This document shows, one piece after another, positions 15,001-26,197 of a stretch of DNA of 64,000 nt (positions are counted from its first letter, which is position 1; every line of letters starts with the position of its first letter). The notes under the pieces are model-generated. The model saw only the letters and a program-made list of their open reading frames with translations, did not search any database and was not told the DNA's origin. The DNA is taken from NCBI GenBank assembly GCA_964545715.1, contig CAZJHX010000015.1, positions 1 through 64,000 of the forward strand, read 5' to 3'. Source of the stretch: CAZJHX01 sp964545715. Lineage in GTDB: Bacteria > Myxococcota_A > UBA9042 > GCA-2863065. The translations under genes and the position numbers were made by a program.

Positions 15001-17946
15001 GACGAGGCGCACGCCGACTTCGCCAAGGCGCTGACGCGGGCCGACAACCTGGACAAGGTGCTGGGTGAGGTGCGCACCAGCTATCTGCGCTCGGGCCAGG
15101 TCGCGCGCTACGTGGACCTGCTGCGGCGAGCCTCCGCGCTGTTCCCCGGCCGCAGCAGCACGCATCTGGAGCTGGGTGAGATGGCGCTGACCATGGGACG
15201 CATGGACGAGGCGCGCCAGAGCTTTGGCCGATACGTCGACAGCCACGAGAAGGGTGTGCTGAAGGTCGCCGCCATGTTGTGGCGGGCCGGCGACCTGGAG
15301 GGTGCGCGGCGGTTTTACGAGCGCGCGCTGTCGAGCTCGCTGCTGGACAGCCGGCAGAAGGCGCTGAGTGAGCTGCTGGCGGCGCTGGCGGCGCTGGGAC
15401 GACCCGAGGCGGTGCCCGAGGCGATCAGCCGCTTCCTGGTGGCGTCCGCCAATCCGCGCGAGGACCTCAAGACGCTGGCTCGCGTGCTGGAAGAGGGTGG
15501 CTACGTCCGCGACGCCATCCGCTACTACGAGCGCGTGCTCAACGGCGTTGCGGTGGGCGAAGGGCAGTACCGTCTGGGCCGGCTGTGGCTGGCGGTGCGC
15601 GATACCAAGCGGGCCAAGCAGGCCTTTGAGCGGCACATTCGGGCGCACGTCGTCACGGGGCCGCGCGTCTTCCGGAACGACCGCAGCAGCGCCTTGTTGG
15701 AGTGGGCGGCGCGCGTGCGGAAGGTGGCGCTGGAGTACGAGTCGGCCGGCCAGGACGCGCTGGCGCTGGAGCTGTTGGCGCGCTCATGCCGGGAGCGACC
15801 CGAGCTGGGCCAGCTGCACGTGCATCGGGCCCGCGTGCTGCTCATGGGCGGCGACGTTTTGGGCGCTGTCGGCGCGCTGGAAGGGCTGGTGAGAAATCGC
15901 ACCGTGGACCCGCTGGTGAAGAACGATCTCGAGGCCCTGGAGCAGCTGTTGCGGCAGCTGGGTCGCGAGAAAGAGGCGCTGGATGTGCTGCGTCGCACGG
16001 CGCCGTCGAATCGGTCCTCATTGCTGTCGCTGGCGATCGTCCGGCTGGCGCTCCGTCTGGGCAAGGGGTCGGAGGCGCGCGAGGAGGTGGCCCGCATCTT
16101 TGAGCAGTCGCCGCACGGCGCGCTCAGGCTGTTTGCGGGGCTGGCCTACTTCAGGGCGGGCATGTACCTGGAGGCGACCGAACATCTGCTGGATACGCTG
16201 GAGCCCGGGCGTGGCGGCGGATCCGTTGATGAGGCGGTGCGCGCGCTGCTGGTGATCGCGCGATTGCGTAACGATCCGGCGCTGCTGACCGAGGTCTCGG
16301 CGCGGGTCGGCCGGTTCTTCGAAGACCGGCGCAAATATCACCAGGTCATGACGCACGCGCTGCTGGAGACCGGCTATCTGGACGAGGCGGCGGGGCACGC
16401 GGCGGAGTGGGTGGCCGCGGTCGGCCAGCGGCCGTCAGGTCGAAAGCTGAACAGCCCGGCGCAGCCCAGTCCGTGGCGGGCGCTGGTGATGATTCAGCTG
16501 CGGCGCGGGGATACGTCGGCTGCGATGAGCGCGTCGCGGGAGTACATCGCCGCCGCCCAGGACGCCGGCGAAGCGCGCCGCGCCATGGCCAAGGTGATGC
16601 AGCGGCATATGGCCTATCCGCAGGCGCTGACGCTGTTTGAAGAGGCGGCCACGGCCGACCACAGCGACCGTCCCAGCCGCTTCGCGGCGGCAGTGATCTC
16701 CCTGGAGCTGGGCGATCTGGCGCGCGCCCGCGGCCACTTTGACGTGACGATGAAGACAGGCGACGACAAAGACGCGAGCGTGCGTCGAGCGGCGCAGGCG
16801 TACGCGACCCATGGCTACGTGGACGAGGCCGAGGCGCTGTATGCGCAGGCGTCCTCGCCGCCCCTGGGGACCACGCGGCAGCGTGCGATGATGTGGCTGC
16901 GAAAGGGTGATATCGCGCGGGCTAAGGCCGCGATCAAGATTGCGGTTGATGGTGCGGTCGATCCGGTGGTGGCGCAGGCGCGGTTCGCGGCGGTGTATCT
17001 CACGAGCGGCTTGATGCCGGCGAAGATGGCGCTGGCGCTGGCAGACGAGACCCTGGCGCGGCGAACGGCGCCCCATCCGGTGGCACAGCTTGTGCGCGCG
17101 TCGGCGCTGGCGGAGCTCGGGCGGGCGCCGGAGGCCAAGCGCATGCTGGAGACGGTGCTGGCCCGGGGTGGCGCCGATGATCTGGCGGTGGTCGCGCAGC
17201 GCGCCTTCCTCGGCCCGCGGGCGGCGATTCGGCGGAGTCTGAGGCTGTTCGCCGGCAAGGCGCTGGCGGGCCAGCAGATCAACCTGGCCAAATGGGCGTT
17301 GGATCAGACGCTGGTGGACGGTGGGCTGAGGGCGCGGCTGCGCGGTGTGGACACGATCCGTCGGGCGCTGGATGAGGACACGACGTGGTCTGCCGACGCC
17401 GCGACGGCGCTGGCGCGGGTGGCGTTCAGCTATCTGGAGCCGATGCAGGCTCGCTCGGGGCTGGTGCTGGCCATCGTGGACCGGATCAGCGCGCTGCACG
17501 AGCGGGCCGGCGACCTGGAGGCCGCGGTGCACACCTACCATCAGGCGCTGCGCCGCTTTCCGGAGCACGCACACCTGCACAACAACCTTGCGTATCTGCT
17601 GGCCAGGCGCGACCAGCGGCTGGGAGAGGCGCTGGAGCGCGTTCGTCATGCGCGGCGCCTCAGCCCCAGCGACAACCTGGCGTATCTGGACACCGAGGGC
17701 TGGGTGCTCTTCAAGCAGGGCAAATACGAGCACGCGCTGGCGCTGGTCCAGGCCGCGATCCGGCACATGACCGACGATCACGGCGCGGCGCTGGCCGAGT
17801 CGCTGTACCACCTGGGTGCGATCTACCAGAAGCTTGGCCAGGCCGACAAAGCGCGCGAGGCGCTCCGTCGGGCGACCCGCAAGGACCCCGGTGGGGTCTA
17901 CGGGCGCAAGGCGTTTGAGTTGTTGAAGGTTCTCGAGCTGCCCTGA
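12082..17946 (+). CDS. Giant TPR-repeat lipoprotein (about 1954 residues)
   Basis: The open frame begins at a TTG overlapping hemB (12055), but the ATG at 12082 begins the signal MRFATTIVLAAATLAVGC with a lipobox, so it is the likelier start. Almost the whole mature protein consists of tetratricopeptide-like helix pairs, for example EAIGYLSRAAGLNPSDPEVA, AISAYERALSTGRASGEVRF and AVHTYHQALRRFPEHAHLHN. The repeats imply a very long solenoid that binds proteins or glycans at the outer membrane or in the periplasm. Giant TPR lipoproteins occur in Myxococcota without known function. Its place at the end of the heme operon with no gap suggests co-transcription, not necessarily a heme role. Confidence 0.88.
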   Translation: MRFATTIVLAAATLAVGCSSGNGQVIRLDGDLAQLERQYRQQARRNPGDAAALARLGAVLHKRGKSVEAIGYLSRAAGLNPSDPEVARWRGEALLAAKRPIDAHRAFARALELDPDWRARYRRNVEPRLVTALAEAAAGGKNVKRILDLVGTLDADLLGRHPKAAARLYEAQGDKMFSAGANHQAISAYERALSTGRASGEVRFKLGRCHAVLRHLDRADAQFKTYIDGVVGDKRTDRVVEIAAFLEQRFLFDQARTYYERAVKLRPADAGLQRALGVVLLKEHKWDRAKAVFDKMLAGSKEAKVYIDVAQLYLKFKRVDASIATWRKAIELAPDDVGQWRVLAHLLKDKGRLDELEGAIGHPQAHERWGDVYVELRDYERAVARFRKATASGGGPVWVKLGVALHRLDRAAERDKAFQTYVKTAADRDVALAAVADAYQKVGESARALATWKQLALSDPANRAAAFALARLYRGKRDVKAEGTVLIVWAGAQPNANARAGAWLDVARYHVRRRDGGAADAAVSRALAEGQTQHRREAYMVGADVHHKLLGNHVRAEELYLAWIDSAAPKERYEALRKIARLVQGKSAMRRFRNRLLEDMVRDKPDDARTYYSLGESYLSSRPPQRREAGEAFARFIELSKDARAATLQVGLRLTQSNAFRAAARVYSKLAVDEIDDPRLHLALSRLYLRGQVNNKKRARAHLLRYLDSMGEASRSETDQLFRLAGQLMNRGLNDVSVAIYRRLLPNSRNKTRILKPLGSALLALGQEEEADEVFRSYLEATSRGPQAIKHVAEAFYNARFYRRAKVYYELMFNARARARLGRTFPKLFDIYAKLGDKAGLLDLANRFVKLSPNARSYSEAARRLEQAGMLREALSFWGSAAEKQPGAHFFREAQASLALRLGEVDAAERHLSQLISNQGGKAVAWVRAGRLLAERGFDDRALKLYDVALNQGTEGGPIHLARAQILLRQGKFDEAHADFAKALTRADNLDKVLGEVRTSYLRSGQVARYVDLLRRASALFPGRSSTHLELGEMALTMGRMDEARQSFGRYVDSHEKGVLKVAAMLWRAGDLEGARRFYERALSSSLLDSRQKALSELLAALAALGRPEAVPEAISRFLVASANPREDLKTLARVLEEGGYVRDAIRYYERVLNGVAVGEGQYRLGRLWLAVRDTKRAKQAFERHIRAHVVTGPRVFRNDRSSALLEWAARVRKVALEYESAGQDALALELLARSCRERPELGQLHVHRARVLLMGGDVLGAVGALEGLVRNRTVDPLVKNDLEALEQLLRQLGREKEALDVLRRTAPSNRSSLLSLAIVRLALRLGKGSEAREEVARIFEQSPHGALRLFAGLAYFRAGMYLEATEHLLDTLEPGRGGGSVDEAVRALLVIARLRNDPALLTEVSARVGRFFEDRRKYHQVMTHALLETGYLDEAAGHAAEWVAAVGQRPSGRKLNSPAQPSPWRALVMIQLRRGDTSAAMSASREYIAAAQDAGEARRAMAKVMQRHMAYPQALTLFEEAATADHSDRPSRFAAAVISLELGDLARARGHFDVTMKTGDDKDASVRRAAQAYATHGYVDEAEALYAQASSPPLGTTRQRAMMWLRKGDIARAKAAIKIAVDGAVDPVVAQARFAAVYLTSGLMPAKMALALADETLARRTAPHPVAQLVRASALAELGRAPEAKRMLETVLARGGADDLAVVAQRAFLGPRAAIRRSLRLFAGKALAGQQINLAKWALDQTLVDGGLRARLRGVDTIRRALDEDTTWSADAATALARVAFSYLEPMQARSGLVLAIVDRISALHERAGDLEAAVHTYHQALRRFPEHAHLHNNLAYLLARRDQRLGEALERVRHARRLSPSDNLAYLDTEGWVLFKQGKYEHALALVQAAIRHMTDDHGAALAESLYHLGAIYQKLGQADKAREALRRATRKDPGGVYGRKAFELLKVLELP

Positions 17947-17966
17947 GAAGCGGGCGCTCGTCTCTG

Positions 17967-18050
17967 TCAGCTTTGCGGGCGTTTCGTGAATGCGCACTCC
18001 ACCAGGAACGCCACAATCATCAGTATCGCCATCATGTATCGTCTCTTCAT
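17967..18050 (-). CDS. 27-residue membrane micropeptide (hidden small gene)
   Basis: A short frame on the minus strand encodes a peptide starting MKRRYMMAILMIVAFLVEC and ending AFTKRPQS. It has a basic start, one hydrophobic helix of about 13 residues and a short basic tail. The ATG at 18050 is preceded at normal spacing by GGAGGA, one of the best ribosome sites in this window. The rest of this intergenic region shows no other gene. It is convergent with the TPR gene (20 nt apart). The product may be a membrane micropeptide; no family is recognised. Confidence 0.5.
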   Translation of the reverse strand: MKRRYMMAILMIVAFLVECAFTKRPQS

Positions 18051-18102
18051 GTCACCATCCTCCGGGCTGGTGAACGGGCGAGGTACGAGGAAGTTTCCCA
18101 AG

Positions 18103-18122
18103 GTGCGAAAAAAAATTCGCAC
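18103..18122. promoter_or_regulatory. Perfect inverted repeat around an A-tract, candidate operator
   Basis: GTGCGAA (18103-18109) and TTCGCAC (18116-18122) flank six adenines. It lies between the divergent 27-aa gene and the protease-like gene, just upstream of the promoter at 18152-18180, so it could be an operator for one or both. Confidence 0.4.
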
Positions 18123-18151
18123 TCTTTGAAACCCCCTGAAACCACAAGAGT

Positions 18152-18180
18152 TTGCCCGAGGGGATTTCGACGGTTATCAT
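18152..18180 (+). promoter_or_regulatory. Sigma-70-type promoter for the protease-like lipoprotein
   Basis: TTGCCC (18152-18157), 17 nt, then TATCAT (18175-18180). The -10 box matches five of six consensus positions. Transcription from about 18187 gives a 27-nt leader to the TTG start at 18214. Confidence 0.45.
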
Positions 18181-18213
18181 CCCCCCCAACCTGAGGACCG
18201 CGGGAGGTTTGGG

Positions 18214-19554
18214 TTGCAGACACGTCTGTATGTGGTGCTGGTTGCAGCGCTCTCCATGAGCTGCACCACGATGATCCGCGTCCCGGACACGGCCCAGCTG
18301 CGGCCGGTGCGGGTCAAGGACAGCTTGCCGATCGGCCTCAACCCGCCGGTATTCGACCTCGAAGAGGGGACCGTGGTCGGCGGCCACGCGGCGAACCCGA
18401 ATCGCGTCTACCACCTGGTGCACGTGTGGAAGGAGACCTTTGAGGTCGACCGCATGGAGTTCAACTATCCACTGCGCGATGAGCTGACCAGCCACGGCTA
18501 TCGCTTTGCGGTGGGCAGCCGCGCCGCGCTTCAGCTGAGCGCGCGCATCGTGGGCATGACCTACAACCTGTTCGGCAACGATCCGCGCGTCGGCTGGACC
18601 GAGGCCGGCGTCACGGTCGAGTGGACGCTGAGCGGTCAAGCGAACCTGACCGTCACGACGCAGGGGGCGTCCGGCATGGTGCGTCCGCATAGCCTCGCCA
18701 GCCTCTTCAACGCCTTCCGCAGCGCGCTGCGCAACTTCCTGGCCGACAAGCGCGTGGCGGTCCTACTGGCGCCGCAGGGGCTGAAGCCGCAGCCGGTGCA
18801 GATCGTGCGCACGCCGCCGCCACCTGTGCAGCCCGTGGTGGTGCAGCCGCCTGTGCAGCCCGCGCCTCAGCCGCCCGTGCAGCCGACGCCGCCACCCGTG
18901 CAGCCGACGCCGCCACCCGTGCAGCCGACGCCGCCACCCGTGCAGCCCGCGCCTGCGCCTCCGACCGGCATACGAGCCCTGCCGAGACCGGCCGCCGCTG
19001 CTGCGCCTATGGCTGATGGGACCATCGCTGCGCAGGTTCGAGACGGCGTTGTGACGGTGCTGGCCGGTGACGGCTGGTCGAGCGGGATCGTGCTGAGCGC
19101 CGCGGGGCTGGTGGTGACCTCCGCCGCGGGCGTGGGCAAGGCCGATCGCGTCAACGTGGTGACCTCCGACGGCAAAGAGCACGCCGCCACCGTCGTGACG
19201 ATCAACCCCGCCGCGGATCTGGCGCTCCTGCAGGTGCCGGGCGGTGGCCTGACGCCGCTGCGCTTCCGCCTGGATCGGGCCGGCGCCGCCGAGAAAATTG
19301 TCGCCATCGGCACGCCCTTCCACCCGGCGCTGAGTTTCAGCGTCAGTCGCGGCAAGGTCGTCGGTGTGCGCTCCACCCGGCTCCTCACCGACGTTCGCGT
19401 CAGCTCCGGCAACGGCGGCGGTCCGGTGGTGGACACCCATGGTCGCGTGGTAGGAATTGTGACCTGGTCCCTTGCAGGTGTTCCCTCGGCGAAAGCCAAG
19501 GCGATGATGGCCGGCGAGGCGTTCCGGGTGCTGGGGCTCGCATACGCCGACTAG
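18214..19554 (+). CDS. Lipoprotein with catalytically dead trypsin/HtrA-like domain
   Basis: The 446-residue protein starts at TTG, chosen because GGGAGG precedes it and the signal with lipobox LSMSC begins there. An N-terminal domain (about 25-185) is followed by a Pro/Gln/Val-rich linker with 21-bp DNA repeats (about 195-255) and then a trypsin-like beta-barrel domain (about 270-446). In that domain the usual catalytic His site reads VVTSAAGV instead of TNxHV, and the serine site reads GNGGGPVV instead of GNSGGP; only the aspartate in AADLALLQV remains. It therefore probably binds peptides or acts as a scaffold rather than cleaving. It is followed after 30 nt by a di-heme membrane protein gene. 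Confidence 0.85.
   Translation: MQTRLYVVLVAALSMSCTTMIRVPDTAQLRPVRVKDSLPIGLNPPVFDLEEGTVVGGHAANPNRVYHLVHVWKETFEVDRMEFNYPLRDELTSHGYRFAVGSRAALQLSARIVGMTYNLFGNDPRVGWTEAGVTVEWTLSGQANLTVTTQGASGMVRPHSLASLFNAFRSALRNFLADKRVAVLLAPQGLKPQPVQIVRTPPPPVQPVVVQPPVQPAPQPPVQPTPPPVQPTPPPVQPTPPPVQPAPAPPTGIRALPRPAAAAAPMADGTIAAQVRDGVVTVLAGDGWSSGIVLSAAGLVVTSAAGVGKADRVNVVTSDGKEHAATVVTINPAADLALLQVPGGGLTPLRFRLDRAGAAEKIVAIGTPFHPALSFSVSRGKVVGVRSTRLLTDVRVSSGNGGGPVVDTHGRVVGIVTWSLAGVPSAKAKAMMAGEAFRVLGLAYAD
18880..18942 (+). repeat. Three perfect 21-bp tandem repeats in the proline-rich linker
   Basis: The unit CAGCCGACGCCGCCACCCGT plus G occurs at 18880-18900, 18901-18921 and 18922-18942, encoding QPTPPPV. Being a multiple of three, copy-number change would alter linker length without a frameshift. 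Partial units extend on both sides. Confidence 0.9.
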
Positions 19555-19584
19555 GCGTTCCAGCAGAAAAATGGGGGAGGGAGT

Positions 19585-20652
19585 ATGAGTACGACACTGT
19601 CGATGTGGCTGGGTATCGCCTTCGTCGTGTTGGCCATCGCGGCCAGCATTCTGCAGGCGTGGCTGTGGAGTTTTCCGATGGTCCCCGACCCGGGCGGCCC
19701 GGATCCAAACGGCAAGTCGACAGCGCCTCCCCACCTGACGATGGCGCACCGGCTGATGGGCCTGGCGTACCTGATCATCTACGTGGTCTTGATGATCGAG
19801 ATGGTGCCCCGTCTATGGGAGTATCAATTCGAACTGCCGGCGCGCACCGTCATGCACGCGTGCATGGGCATCACGATCGGTGTCCTGCTGGCCACCAAGA
19901 TCGCCATCATCCGCTGGCTGCAGCACTTTGGCAAAGCGCTGCCGGCGCTGGGACTGGGGCTGCTCGCGTGCACCATCATCCTGGCGACCCTGTCGATTCC
20001 GTTTGCGCTGAAGGCGCATGACTTCGGCGACGCGCTGGAGCCGGAGAACCTGGCGCGCGTGCAGCGGCTTCTGGCCACGATCGAGTTCGAGGAGGAGGGC
20101 GTCAAACCGGCTGAGCTGGCCAACGAGACGACCTTTGCCACCGGCGTCCAGGTGCTGACGACCAAGTGCACCGCGTGTCACGACATCCGCACCATCCTCG
20201 CCAAGCCGAAGTCGGCCAAGAACTGGTACAAGACGGTCAAGCGCATGGCGACCAAGCCCACGATTGGCGAGCGTATGCGGGCCAGCGAGATCCCCGCCGT
20301 CACGGCGTATTTGGTGGCGATCACGCCGGACATTCAGCAGTCCTACAAAGCCAAGCAGGAGCAGCAGCGCGCGCAGGTGCAGAGCGCGCAGAAGGTCAAG
20401 GAGGCGGCGGCGGCTCCGGAGCCGGCGACTGAGAACCCGAAGCCGGCGGTCGATGCGGCGGCGGGCGACAAGCTGCTTGAAGAGAAGTGCACAGACTGCC
20501 ACGAGCTCGAGGAGATCGACGACCACGGCAAGGATGACAAGGCCGGCTGGACGTCCGTGGTCAGCAACATGATCGAGGAGCAGGGCGCCGAGCTCAGCGA
20601 AGAGGACGCCGCCAATATCATCGCGCACCTGGTCGCCACGCGCGGAAAGTAA
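19585..20652 (+). CDS. Membrane-anchored di-heme c-type cytochrome
   Basis: The 355-residue protein has four predicted membrane segments in its first 140 residues (for example MWLGIAFVVLAIAASILQAW and ALGLGLLACTIILATLSI) and two c-type heme sites in its soluble part: TTKCTACHDIRTIL (about residue 192) and EEKCTDCHELEEID (about residue 300). A charged, alanine-rich linker with coiled-coil character joins them. It should sit in the inner membrane with its hemes in the periplasm and pass electrons; the N-terminal four-helix part is not a family I can name. The ATG follows a GGGGGAGGG ribosome site. It may be co-transcribed with the preceding gene. Confidence 0.85.
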   Translation: MSTTLSMWLGIAFVVLAIAASILQAWLWSFPMVPDPGGPDPNGKSTAPPHLTMAHRLMGLAYLIIYVVLMIEMVPRLWEYQFELPARTVMHACMGITIGVLLATKIAIIRWLQHFGKALPALGLGLLACTIILATLSIPFALKAHDFGDALEPENLARVQRLLATIEFEEEGVKPAELANETTFATGVQVLTTKCTACHDIRTILAKPKSAKNWYKTVKRMATKPTIGERMRASEIPAVTAYLVAITPDIQQSYKAKQEQQRAQVQSAQKVKEAAAAPEPATENPKPAVDAAAGDKLLEEKCTDCHELEEIDDHGKDDKAGWTSVVSNMIEEQGAELSEEDAANIIAHLVATRGK

Positions 20653-20706
20653 CCGCTACCGGGTACCTACCCATTCTATACGCTGTGCGGTAAGCTCGAT
20701 TCTTCC

Positions 20707-24057
<3,351 letters not shown>

Positions 24058-24058
24058 C

Positions 24059-25135
24059 GTGGCGGACGACCCCAGACTGCGTAAAATCGAGCAACTGCGT
24101 AGCGTTCACTCCTTGATTGCGGGAGCCACGCACGACATCAACAATCCACTGGCCGCCATCCTGGGTTACTGCCACCTGCTGCGGTTTGAGACCGATCCGG
24201 AGAAGGTCAAGAAGTACGTCGGCCTGATCACCAGCCAGGCGACCGAGTGCCGCGACCTGATCGCGCGACTGGAGGAGTGCGCCTCGCACCCCGAGCCGAA
24301 GAAGCGGCCGCTCACGCTGGACGAGTTGGTGAAAGCCGTCTTTGCGTTTGACGCGGGCCGCCTGGCGGTGGCAGGCATCGCGGTTCAGCGCGAGATACCG
24401 GACGATCTGCCGCCGATCCAGGGAGACGCCGACCTGCTGCGCAAGGTCATCGGACACCTGCTGGACAACGCGGTCGCGGCCACCGAGAGCAACGACGGGC
24501 CGCGCACGGTCCGGTTTTCGGCGTGGGCGGAGGGCGACACCCAGGTGCTGGAGATCCGCGACAACGGAGGCGGAATCGCCCGGGACCTGGTCGATAAGGT
24601 CTTTGATCCGCAGTACACGTCGCGACGCAGCGGCAGCGGCGTTGGCTTTGGGCTGCCCACCGCGCTGTCGATCATGTCGCTGCACGGAGGCGACCTGCGG
24701 GTCTCCGACAACGGGCCGGGCGCGGGACTGCAGATGGTCTTCGGGCGCTTGCCCCGACACGCCAGCGGGCGTCGTCTGCCGGTGCTGTGTGTGGACGATC
24801 AGGACTACATTCTGGACATCTACACGGAGCTCTTCGATGGGCTGGACGTCGACCTGTACCAGGCGGTGGACATCCCCGAGGCGCTCGAGCTGCTGGACAA
24901 GCAAGCTGTCGACCTGATCATCTGCGATTTCGCCTTGCCGAGCGGCACTGCGGTCCACCTGTACGAGCACCTGCAGGAGAGCGAAAGCACCAGCGCGAGC
25001 TGCCAGTTTGTCGTGTGCACCGGCAACTTGTACAAGGAGGCGCTGCAGACGTTTGTCGAGGCCCACGGCCTGCGGACGCTGGCGAAGCCGTTTACGACTC
25101 AGAACATTGTGGAGCTGCTGGACGCCTGCCGCTAG
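24059..25135 (+). CDS. Hybrid histidine kinase with C-terminal receiver domain
   Basis: The 358-residue protein starts at GTG one base after the kinase gene. A histidine phosphoacceptor domain (ATHDINNPLAAILGY, His about residue 23) is at the very N-terminus, then a HATPase domain (DNAVAATES, DNGGGIARDLV, GVGFGLPTALSIM), then a receiver domain (VLCVDDQDYILDIY, acceptor Asp in LIICDFALPSG about residue 290). It has no sensor domain or membrane segment, so it is cytoplasmic and presumably takes its input from a partner, plausibly the upstream Ser/Thr kinase. No DNA-binding output domain is present. Its stop shares the CTAG of the convergent gene's stop. Confidence 0.92.
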   Translation: MADDPRLRKIEQLRSVHSLIAGATHDINNPLAAILGYCHLLRFETDPEKVKKYVGLITSQATECRDLIARLEECASHPEPKKRPLTLDELVKAVFAFDAGRLAVAGIAVQREIPDDLPPIQGDADLLRKVIGHLLDNAVAATESNDGPRTVRFSAWAEGDTQVLEIRDNGGGIARDLVDKVFDPQYTSRRSGSGVGFGLPTALSIMSLHGGDLRVSDNGPGAGLQMVFGRLPRHASGRRLPVLCVDDQDYILDIYTELFDGLDVDLYQAVDIPEALELLDKQAVDLIICDFALPSGTAVHLYEHLQESESTSASCQFVVCTGNLYKEALQTFVEAHGLRTLAKPFTTQNIVELLDACR

Positions 25136-26118
25136 GTGCGCTTGACCTTGGGCTTGTAGAAGGTCTCGACCGTCTCCTTGGTAGAGTGGCCGGGCGTGAA
25201 CTTCATGACGGTCCGGGTGCGCATGGGATCGGCGACCCAGATGTAGTGGAACAGGTCTTGGAGCACCTCAGGCGCCTCGACGATGTCGGGCTCCCACAGG
25301 GCGTGGTGCAGTGGGTAGCTGCCCAGCTCCGGCACGGGGGCCGAGCGGCGGCGACCGATGCGCAGCGCCACACTCAGAGGCAGCGCGCCGTCACCGACGA
25401 TGTTGAACGGACCGTCGTGATCGTGGTGAATCGCGTGCTGTATCGCTGCGGCGGCGTCCTCTTCGTGGATGAACTGGACGCTCGGGTCCACGCCCATGAC
25501 CACCGGAACCGCTTTGCGCTTGAGATATTTGGTCATGAAGTTTGCTACGGTCGGGCCCAGCGGCAGCGCCATGCGCAGCGTGGTGATCGTGGCGTCGCTC
25601 TCCAGCATGAAGTCGCGAATCATGTTTTCGCAGGCGGCCTTGTCGCGCACCCACGCGCTCTTGGCGTCCGTGACCAGCGGCGTGTCCTCGGAGAGGTGCG
25701 TCGGGTCGCCGGGCACCGCGCCGTACACTGTGGTGCTGCTGACGAAGATGACCTTGGGCACCGGGCGCCGTGACAGCGCCTTGACGATGCGGGCGGTCTC
25801 CTCGTTTTGGGCCTCTTGCGTCTCCGGCCGATCGTTGAGGTACCCCATGTGAATCAGGGTGTCGGCGTCGGCGCGGTCGATCAGGTTTGCCAGAATATCG
25901 ACGGCGGAGTCGTGCGACAGATCGAGCGGCTCGTGGGTGGCCTTTTTGGGCATGCCGTCGGGCGCTGCAATGTCGGCCACGACGATCTTGGAGACTGTCG
26001 CATCCTCAGCAAGGATGTTCAGCAAATAGCCGCCAACGATGCCGCCGGCGCCAAGGATAGTTACCGATCGTGTCCCTAGTCGCATTGACGCGCGAACATA
26101 GGGAGTCGGGTCGTGCAT
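25132..26118 (-). CDS. NAD-dependent epimerase/dehydratase family protein
   Basis: This is a short-chain dehydrogenase of the extended type. The NAD-binding motif is ILGAGGIVGGYL near the N-terminus, with an acidic residue after the second strand (VVADIA). Further parts are IHMGYLND and KVIFVSSTTVYGAVPG, which carries the serine/threonine triad position; the usual YxxxK is less clear. Several starts are possible: GTG 26136, ATG 26118 or ATG 26085. The family usually starts just before the Gly-rich motif, so 26085 is also plausible; no Shine-Dalgarno decides. Substrate unknown, perhaps a nucleotide sugar. It is divergent from mutL. Confidence 0.85.
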   Translation of the reverse strand: MHDPTPYVRASMRLGTRSVTILGAGGIVGGYLLNILAEDATVSKIVVADIAAPDGMPKKATHEPLDLSHDSAVDILANLIDRADADTLIHMGYLNDRPETQEAQNEETARIVKALSRRPVPKVIFVSSTTVYGAVPGDPTHLSEDTPLVTDAKSAWVRDKAACENMIRDFMLESDATITTLRMALPLGPTVANFMTKYLKRKAVPVVMGVDPSVQFIHEEDAAAAIQHAIHHDHDGPFNIVGDGALPLSVALRIGRRRSAPVPELGSYPLHHALWEPDIVEAPEVLQDLFHYIWVADPMRTRTVMKFTPGHSTKETVETFYKPKVKRT

Positions 26119-26160
26119 GTCAATGTCGGGCACCAAAGCGCCCGGCCGCGAGAGCGGCGG

Positions 26161-26190
26161 TTGACGGGGCAGGCGCGTATCGCCTAAGCA
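26161..26190 (+). promoter_or_regulatory. Possible sigma-70 promoter of mutL
   Basis: TTGACG (26161-26166) and TAAGCA (26185-26190) are 18 nt apart. The ATG of mutL at 26198 is 7 nt later and has no Shine-Dalgarno, so the message would be leaderless. The -10 box is weak. Confidence 0.3.
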
Positions 26191-26197
26191 TACCCCT

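Noticed and set aside
13207..15648. 813-codon minus-strand frame inside the giant TPR gene
   Set aside because: Antisense to a coherent TPR coding frame; the translation is Arg/Gln/His-rich without motifs, a usual artefact of high GC.
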